From NCBI RefSeq assembly GCF_028640845.1, contig NC_080540.1:259146958-259210957 (forward strand): 64,000 nucleotides of DNA, in the 5' to 3' direction. The notes beneath the pieces were generated by a model. It did not search any database and had not been told where the DNA came from. It worked only from the letters and a program-made list of their open reading frames with translations. Numbering within the stretch: position 1 is the first letter of the stretch; the number at the start of each line of letters is the position of its first letter. Below, one piece after another: positions 57,111 through 64,000 of the stretch. The stretch is from Ahaetulla prasina. Lineage: Eukaryota; Chordata; Lepidosauria; Squamata; Colubridae. The translations under genes and the position numbers were made by a program.

Positions 57111-58440
57111 ACTCCTAGACTTTTTTCCTAGATTGTTAACCTTGTTAACATTATAATAGCCCTTTACAGCTGAGCTACTGCTGATAATGACTTTTGATTA
57201 TATGTCAGTTCAATTACAAGAAGTGTCAGTCTTGTTCTTTGCTGTATTTTCTTTTTCCCATTGGAACCCATCTTTTATCCTCTGGTTGTGATTGAAAATA
57301 CCTGTAGTGGTCAATGAATTTAGGTCATATATTCCAGAGGATCTTCCACATAAGTCAAAAGTTTGAAGAGAAAACATAAGAGCCACATAGAAACATCACA
57401 AGCTGTATAGCCTACAAAGTAAAATTAAATTGTCACCTTAATTGAAGGTGGAAGAATTTTAAATGTTAGGATTATGCAAAATTCACATAGAATCTATTCA
57501 ATTCATATTCATTCAGTACCCATTCATACCTGACTCTATTTCATGTTATCTTACCCACACATAGTTCTACTGTTCTACTTCCCTGCTATATCCAGTGTTT
57601 CTTACTTTTAGGTCATTTCTAAGATACCTAACTCTTACTTCCATATAGTAAACGGTTGGTTTTTTTATGCCTTTTGCAATCATCCACTCCTCTTTCCCTG
57701 CCAAATATTTATGGATAAATATATAAGGTATGATTGTTATGATGTTAAAGGTACACGAATATGTGTGTACTTTTGCTTGCAGGCAGTGCTGTGCTGTTGA
57801 CAGAGAACATGAATCATTTGCAACTTAGTGCAGATTTTGAAATTATAACAAAGACCAAGATAGTTCTACTTGACAGGGGAAATGGAATAAATGACTGCAA
57901 GTTATATATAGAAGGTGAAAAACTCAAACATGTAGATGAATGCAGTAGAATGTGTGCACCTTGATAGGGTGTTTTTTTTTAAAGAAGTGAAAACAGGTGG
58001 GGGGGAATTAAAATTTGCAAATACTGCAAAAGGTAGAGGGTTATACATTGTTAGTGTGAGGAATGAATAACAAACAAAACAGAAATGACTACATTGAAGA
58101 ACACACTTCTTCCCACTTTGTTAAAAGAACACGACAGTTAGAAGAAACATAAAAGTTGAATCCAGGTGGGCAAGTTATAATAAGGAAGTATGTGTGGGAA
58201 AAGAAGAAGCATTAGAGTCACAAATGAATGGGTGATGAATGAATGCAAATTGAATACAAATGTGCTCTAGTATTAGAGTACACTGAAGTGGTTTGGTCAT
58301 ATATCAAGAATGACTGGTTGAGAATGACTGAAAAGTTACTTTTGGATAGAATTGATGAGTCCACAAAAGAACAAAATGAGAAATTTAAAGGGCAATGTAT
58401 GAAGCAATGTGTGGATATAATGAAAGCAAAGATCATTTGC
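57111..58440. repeat. Direct tandem duplication, unit 1 (1330 bp)
   Basis: Starts ACTCCTAGACTTTTTTCC and ends GATCATTTGC; the start motif recurs at 58441. The boundary shares GCA. It includes decayed LINE-RT-like sequence. Confidence 0.93.
57750..58440 (+). pseudogene. Possible LINE RT C-terminal remnant (duplicated)
   Basis: 57761-57964 reads GNGINDCKLYIEGEKLKHVD, which resembles the segment of some LINE RTs where a cysteine and an 'I-x-GE-L-V-F-YLG' motif follow the palm. About 300 bp on, LEYTEVVWSYIKNDWLRMTE and KLLLDRIDESTK resemble the conserved C-terminal region with a W-G-H-like core. The pieces lie in the order expected, separated by stops. The same sequence recurs in the next unit at about 59078-59770, with a 1-bp insertion in an A-run that breaks the last frame. 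The similarity is weak and the call uncertain. Confidence 0.42.
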
Positions 58441-59770
58441 ACTCCTAGACTTTTTTCCTAGATTGTTAACCTTGTTAACATTATAATAGCCCTTTACAGC
58501 TGAGCTACTGCTGATAATGACTTTTGATTATATGTCAGTTCAATTACAAGAAGTGTCAGTCTTGTTCTTTGCTGTATTTTCTTTTTCCCATTGGAACCCA
58601 TCTTTTATCCTCTGGTTGTGATTGAAAATACCTGTAGTGGTCAATGAATTTAGGTCATATATTCCAGAGGATCTTCCACATAAGTCAAAAGTTTGAAGAG
58701 AAAACATAAGAGCCACATAGAAACATCACAAGCTGTATAGCCTACAAAGTAAAATTAAATTGTCACCTTAATTGAAGGTGGAAGAATTTTAAATGTTAGG
58801 ATTATGCAAAATTCACATAGAATCTATTCAATTCATATTCATTCAGTACCCATTCATACCTGACTCTATTTCATGTTATCTTACCCACATAGTTCTACTG
58901 TTCTACTTCCCTGCTATATCCAGTGTTTCTTACTTTTAGGTCATTTCTAAGATACCTAACTCTTACTTCCATATAGTAAACGGTTGGTTTTTTTATGCCT
59001 TTTGCAATCATCCACTCCTCTTTCCCTGCCAAATATTTATGGATAAATATATAAGGTATGATTGTTATGATGTTAAAGGTACACGAATATGTGTGTACTT
59101 TTGCTTGCAGGCAGTGCTGTGCTGTTGACAGAGAACATGAATCATTTGCAACTTAGTGCAGATTTTGAAATTATAACAAAGACCAAGATAGTTCTACTTG
59201 ACAGGGGAAATGGAATAAATGACTGCAAGTTATATATAGAAGGTGAAAAACTCAAACATGTAGATGAATGCAGTAGAATGTGTGCACCTTGATAGGGTGT
59301 TTTTTTTTAAAGAAGTGAAAACAGGTGGGGGGGAATTAAAATTTGCAAATACTGCAAAAGGTAGAGGGTTATACATTGTTAGTGTGAGGAATGAATAACA
59401 AACAAAACAGAAATGACTACATTGAAGAACACACTTCTTCCCACTTTGTTAAAAGAACACGACAGTTAGAAGAAACATAAAAGTTGAATCCAGGTGGGCA
59501 AGTTATAATAAGGAAGTATGTGTGGGAAAAGAAGAAGCATTAGAGTCACAAATGAATGGGTGATGAATGAATGCAAATTGAATACAAATGTGCTCTAGTA
59601 TTAGAGTACACTGAAGTGGTTTGGTCATATATCAAGAATGACTGGTTGAGAATGACTGAAAAAGTTACTTTTGGATAGAATTGATGAGTCCACAAAAAGA
59701 ACAAAATGAGAAATTTAAAGGGCAATGTATGAAGCAATGTGTGGATATAATGAAAGCAAAGATCATTTGC
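58441..59770. repeat. Direct tandem duplication, unit 2
   Basis: Nearly identical to unit 1: I see a 2-bp deletion near 58890 (CACA to CA) and single-A insertions near 59660 and 59697. After 59770 it continues into AAGTTAGAAAAATATAAG, absent from unit 1. Confidence 0.93.
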
Positions 59771-60467
59771 AAGTTAGAAAAATATAAGTATACTGAAGGA
59801 TTTGAATGGAAACTCGAGTTAGCTTAGTTTTTTCTTTTTTCCTATAACAATGTTAGCTTTTGAGATTATTACTTTGCTCTTTTTTGCTGTAGCTTTGCTT
59901 CATTTTTTATATGTCACACCACTTTTTGAAATGGAGATTTAGGCATACAAATTCAAGGGCTAAGTGTAACCCATGGGCTTAAAAAGTGTCCCTAGAGTCT
60001 AAATATTGAAGGACATATAGATAAATTATTAAGGATAAAACCTTGTGAATTCCATAATTTGGCTGTTTGTGTAATCTGACAAACCATCTCATACATAGCT
60101 TTTCAACTAAAGTTTTTATTATAAACTTACCGAAATTGATATTAGTAAAATACAACAAACCTTGATTACAAATTTCTCTTTTTATATTTTCACATGATTC
60201 TAGATTCAGATAACATGGTACGCCTAACAGTTTAGAGAGCTATGTATGAAGACACAATGTGCTCATTCAACCAGGCTATTATATTTAATATATTATGTGA
60301 CCATAGCCACTGGAATTTTAAGAGTATTTTGTAAAAAAAAAAAAGAAGAAGAAAAACACCAGACACATCCTGGGGAATGGGGAATGTAGGGATGAAAGTA
60401 TCAAAACAAACAAGAAGACTGCTCTCCCTCCAACAGACACCCATGAAAACAACTAAAAGTGTGTATA
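59771..60467. other. No feature recognised
   Basis: AT-rich, unassigned; an A-run at 60333-60344. Confidence 0.4.
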
Positions 60468-61060
60468 CCCAACAAGACAGACACAGACATCAGACGATAA
60501 TTAGAACTGCAGAAAAAACAACTGCTACCAACCTGTCTTCCATTGAGGACCTGTATACTGCACAAGTCAAAAAGAGGGCTGTGAAAATATTTACAGACCC
60601 CTCACATCCTGGACATAAACTGTTTCAACTCCTACCCACAAAACTACAGGGCACTGCATACCAGAACAACTAGACACAAGAACAGTTTCTTCCCAAACGC
60701 CATCACTCTGCTAAACAAATAATTCCCTCAACACTGTCAAACTATTTACTAAATCTTCACTACTATTAATCTTCTCATCAGCCCCATCACCCATCTCCTT
60801 CCACTTATGACTGTATGACTATAACTTTGTTGCTTGTATGCTTAGGATTTATACTGATATTGTTTCCTGATTGCTTATTTGTACCCTATGACTATCATTA
60901 AGTGTTGTACCTTAGAATTCTTGATGAACGCATCTTTTCTTTTATATACACTGAGAGAATATGCACCAAGACAAATTCCTTGTGTGTCCAATCACATTTG
61001 GCCAATAAAAATTCTGTTCTGTTCTGTTCTGTTCTGTTCTGTTCTGTTCTGTTCTGTTCT
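60468..61060 (+). mobile_element. CR1/L2-group LINE 3' end with (TTCTG)n tail
   Basis: AACAAGACAGACACAGACAT starts within the RT C-terminus; IIRTAEKTTATNLSSIEDLY and DPSHPGHKLFQLLP follow, then the 3' UTR of the older subfamily and CAATCACATTTGGCCAATAA. The tail is (TTCTG)n, not (TTCTA)n, at 61013-61060. An in-frame deletion near 60643 removes part of the last RT motif. Confidence 0.87.
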
Positions 61061-63094
61061 ATAGAATGCCGGGAAAGAAAAGATATATTAAGTAAAACAA
61101 GAAAAAACAATGACAAGCTCAAAGTTAAGTAGATCAGGCACTTCCTTCTTCATTTGCTCAAGAAAAGGAGGTTGCTAAGAGATCCTGTAATTAAGAAGCA
61201 ATTTATAAGGTTAAATCCTCTGTCTGTCAGATATTGTCAAAGAGCAATTGGAGGTAGGCTAAACATTTTCTCTCCAAGCATTCATAATGTTGGTGAAAGA
61301 CATACAAAGGTCTCTCCTTCTATAGACAAACCTTAATAAATGACCATGAACATGTCTAAGTAATAAATTGCACATGTCCTGATTTTACTAATATGGTCAC
61401 ATAATTGCTATTAATATACATTAAGCTAATAACTCTTTTTCATTTAAAAAAAATCTCTTTAAGCCTACTGTGTACTAGTGTAGTCAATGGGGATTGTAGT
61501 GATAAATGCTTGAACAAGATAGGACACTGTCTTCAGATGTAAAGACATTCATCCAAAACCAGTCTACCTCAACTTGCCCTCTGTTCAACACTACTCTTGG
61601 GACATACTAAATGCTTCCTCAGCTGTAATCAGTGAATAATTCATCTACTGTATTTCCTCCCATAGTCTAACATGAAAGAGTAAAAGGTCTTTGAAAGTTC
61701 ACTAGCTAGTGAATAATGAAAGTACTTACAAATGGGATGCCCTGCAATGCTTATTAAATATGCAGGAATAGTGTCATGAACCTAATTTCATTTTAGCCAA
61801 AGTTGGTTACTGGTTTGTTGAACTGGATACTTGATTCATAAAGCTAACTATTATTCAACTTCTTAATGATTTCTGAAAAACTGTAAACAACCAAGAAAGA
61901 ATTACAAATTAAGTAACATAGACCAAATGCACATGGAGAGTAGATGAAAGAAAAATACTAGGACTTCCAACATTATTTATTGCAACAATTTCTTGATAAA
62001 CAAAAGAAGGATTCCTTTACATAGTGAATATTTAACTTATGGACTTCATTGCTAAAAATGTTGAAACAAATTCCACTTAGTGGTTAATGAATTCATGAAT
62101 AACAGGCCTGTAATTGTGGATACTAGTTGTGATTTCTAAAATCGAATCTTCCTGTTCTGAGATATACCAGAATTCACATGGGCTAGCAACTTCTTCTGTA
62201 CAATGTTCTTCCTGTTAATTTCCAATACCATCTGTCTGGCTACATTTACTATATTTACATTAACAAAACCATGGACTAGAGTGACCTTTAAGAGTCGATA
62301 TTTTTACATTCTTTTGTTTTCTAGCTTAATAACAATCAGGATCAGGATATCCAATGATGAGCATCACAAATTAATAATAAATATCAAATATTTACAGAAA
62401 ACAGACTAAAGTAAAAAAAAAAAACAATTTTTAAAAATTCAATATAATCAAGATTTAAATGGTTAGCAGGCTAAATTTCACCTGCAATTTCCATGTGTTC
62501 TAAAATAAATCAATTTCTATCAACCTAATCTGAGAGATATATACTTTTGTGCTGCCTAAACTTTTTACACCTTTGCTTCATGGAGTTTTCAAAAAAAAAT
62601 ACAACCCTTGAGATATCATGATGAGACACATTTGAAGAATTCACCACCATCTGTTGATCCTTTTATCTCCAGCATAATTTTTGCTCATTTATTTGTACTG
62701 TCAGAGAATGAGGTCCCATATTTAGTATTCCCACAGCATAGAATAATGAGGATTAGTCATGAAGCCATGGAAAGTGAATAAAATCAAAACAATAAAAATT
62801 AAAAATAAGTGGTTGTATATATAAATGGAGGGTGACACTTGCAGAAATACGACCATTTTATACCAGGTGTTACCCCCTATTTTCTATGATGATGGAAGTT
62901 TCTAGATCATTTAGCTAGTCCAACTCATCCATAGGCCCTCTAGAAAGGCACTTCTGCAATGTTTCACTCTCAAGCCATGCTTCCCTCCCTTCCATAATCA
63001 TACATGTATATGTAGTCCTTTGGGTTTGAAGAAGACACTTTGTTCTGCAGTTCATCTGTGAATATGGAGGTGGCTTTGCCATAAAGCATAGTAT
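61061..63094. other. No feature recognised
   Basis: About 2 kb of AT-rich sequence. Open frames are short and without domains. Confidence 0.4.
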
Positions 63095-63103
63095 CTAGTG
63101 CAA

Positions 63104-63170
63104 AGCTGGCTGAGGAACTCTGGGGGTTGAAGTCCACAAGTCTTAAAGTTGCCAAGGTTGGAGACCCCTG
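63104..63170. mobile_element. Half of a palindromic hAT MITE
   Basis: AGCTGGCTGAGGAACTCTGG, then TTGAAGTCCACAAGTCTTAA and CCAAGGTTGGAGACCCCTG match the right arm of the MITE at 36544. The left arm is missing. Confidence 0.8.
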
Positions 63171-63176
63171 CACTAG

Positions 63177-63756
63177 GGCACTGGAAGTCAATTGTTGTGT
63201 AACTGTTATTCTGTGAATGGTTTTCTATCAGTTTTTGGCAGTGCCTGTTTTCAAAGTCTGTGGAAGCTTCATAATACAGGGCTCATGAATGGTTTCTGTC
63301 AGCAGTGACAACTTCTAGTTCCCTTGGCTGGATGTCACTGTAAGGTTGCCTTCACAGTGCTTTTGTGGCACTTCTGTGAATGATCTTGAGGTTCTTCCCA
63401 ATCTCCAGTATATCACAGACAAGTGGTGAGGCATATGGTGGTTATCATTCTGATGATGTGTCACAGTCATCTCTTAATTAACAGGTATTGATCAGAAATC
63501 TTTTTCTTTTTAGCTTTCAATTTAGGAAATCTATTGAGCAACTCAATAAGATGTGTTGGCTATTTTGGCTCATTTTTCTGAGGATTGTAGTACTAACATA
63601 CATGGCAATTGGGAATGCTATCCTCAGCTGTGAGTTTTATAAATACCTATATAGCTTTACATATGTTTATATGTTTCCACTATTTGTAACTCACTGCAAG
63701 TAATTATACTGTATATTATGTGTAATTTGTTGCTAGAAAAAAAAATCCGACTCTCG
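63177..63756. other. No feature recognised
   Basis: Unassigned sequence between two hAT remnants. Confidence 0.4.
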
Positions 63757-64000
63757 CAGTGGTGAAATCCAATTTTTTTTACTACCAGTTCTGTGGGTGT
63801 GGCTTGAGCATGGCTTGGTGGGCATAGCAGGGAAAGATACTGCAAAATCTCCATTCCCACCCTACTCCAGGGGAAGGATATTGCAAAATCTCCATTCCCA
63901 CCCCACTCTGGAGCCAGCCAGAAGTGGTATTTGCCAGTTCTCTGAATTGCTCAAAATTTCCGCTACCAGTTCTCCAGAACCTGTCAGAACCTTCTGGATT
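63757..64000 (+). mobile_element. Non-autonomous hAT element, two-unit form, cut by window end
   Basis: CAGTGGTGAAATCCAATTTT as in 10255, then GTGGGTGTGGCTTGAGCATG, two units of the GGGGAAGGATATTGCAAAAT minisatellite, and the right part up to CAGAACCTTCTGGATT. The last bases of the right terminus and the target duplication lie beyond 64000. Confidence 0.9.

Overview
This window looks like gene-poor, repeat-dense nuclear DNA of a squamate reptile, most likely a snake. The grounds are many LINE 3' ends running straight into (AGAAT)n/(TTCTA)n pentanucleotide arrays (the 'microsatellite seeding' known from snake CR1/L3/L2-type LINEs), a Bov-B-like LINE 3' end, squamate tRNA-derived SINEs with Sauria-SINE-like bodies, and several hAT-type miniature elements with 8-bp target duplications. 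I found no host protein-coding exon, rRNA or tRNA gene that I can support. Every open frame with recognisable similarity belongs to a broken mobile element. All family names come from memory of sequence features and motifs; no search was run.

Layout. 1-2923: 3' part of a Ty3/gypsy element (RT, RNase H, integrase, polypurine tract, 3' LTR), frameshifted. 2949-11530: CR1 end, nested SINEs, an old LINE RT, hAT elements with 8-bp target duplications, a TA-flanked MITE family, and a hAT element with an internal minisatellite. 11934-16605: LINE (CR1/L2 group) RT copies on the minus strand, inside a direct tandem duplication of about 1.95 kb. 17405-19086: two further LINE pieces on the plus strand. 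20010-22710: young LINE 3' end inside a nearly identical 1.24-kb tandem duplication with (GATA)n. 24791-33188: an LTR retrotransposon (minus strand, LTRs of about 570 bp, PBS, PPT, 4-bp target duplication) whose locus has been duplicated and scrambled. 36029-49253: scattered hAT elements, MITEs, LINE pieces, a Bov-B-like end, a Penelope-like inverted repeat and complex microsatellites. 50546-51843: a young LINE copy. 53593-56203: a composite hAT-bounded block with nested insertions. 57111-59770: a 1.33-kb tandem duplication. 60468-61060: an older LINE copy with a (TTCTG)n tail. 63757-64000: a hAT copy cut by the window end.

The strongest structural story is 24791-33188. A non-coding LTR element and its flanks form a mosaic in which each recognisable junction falls on shared sequence: AAGG; an 11-base match at the 2.7-kb deletion; an 11-base TCACATGGCTT in the 186-bp repeats; an 11-base GGACAAAGACA at a jump into the element interior; and a (CT)n tract for the return. 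That pattern fits serial template switching during replication. Three more direct tandem duplications lie in the same 64 kb, so the region is either duplication-prone or contains assembly duplications; read-level checks would separate these.

Nothing here works together as a pathway. The sequence-level interactions are mobile elements nesting in one another (hAT in MITE, hAT in CR1, SINE in SINE, MITE in LINE in hAT) and LINE tails founding microsatellites.
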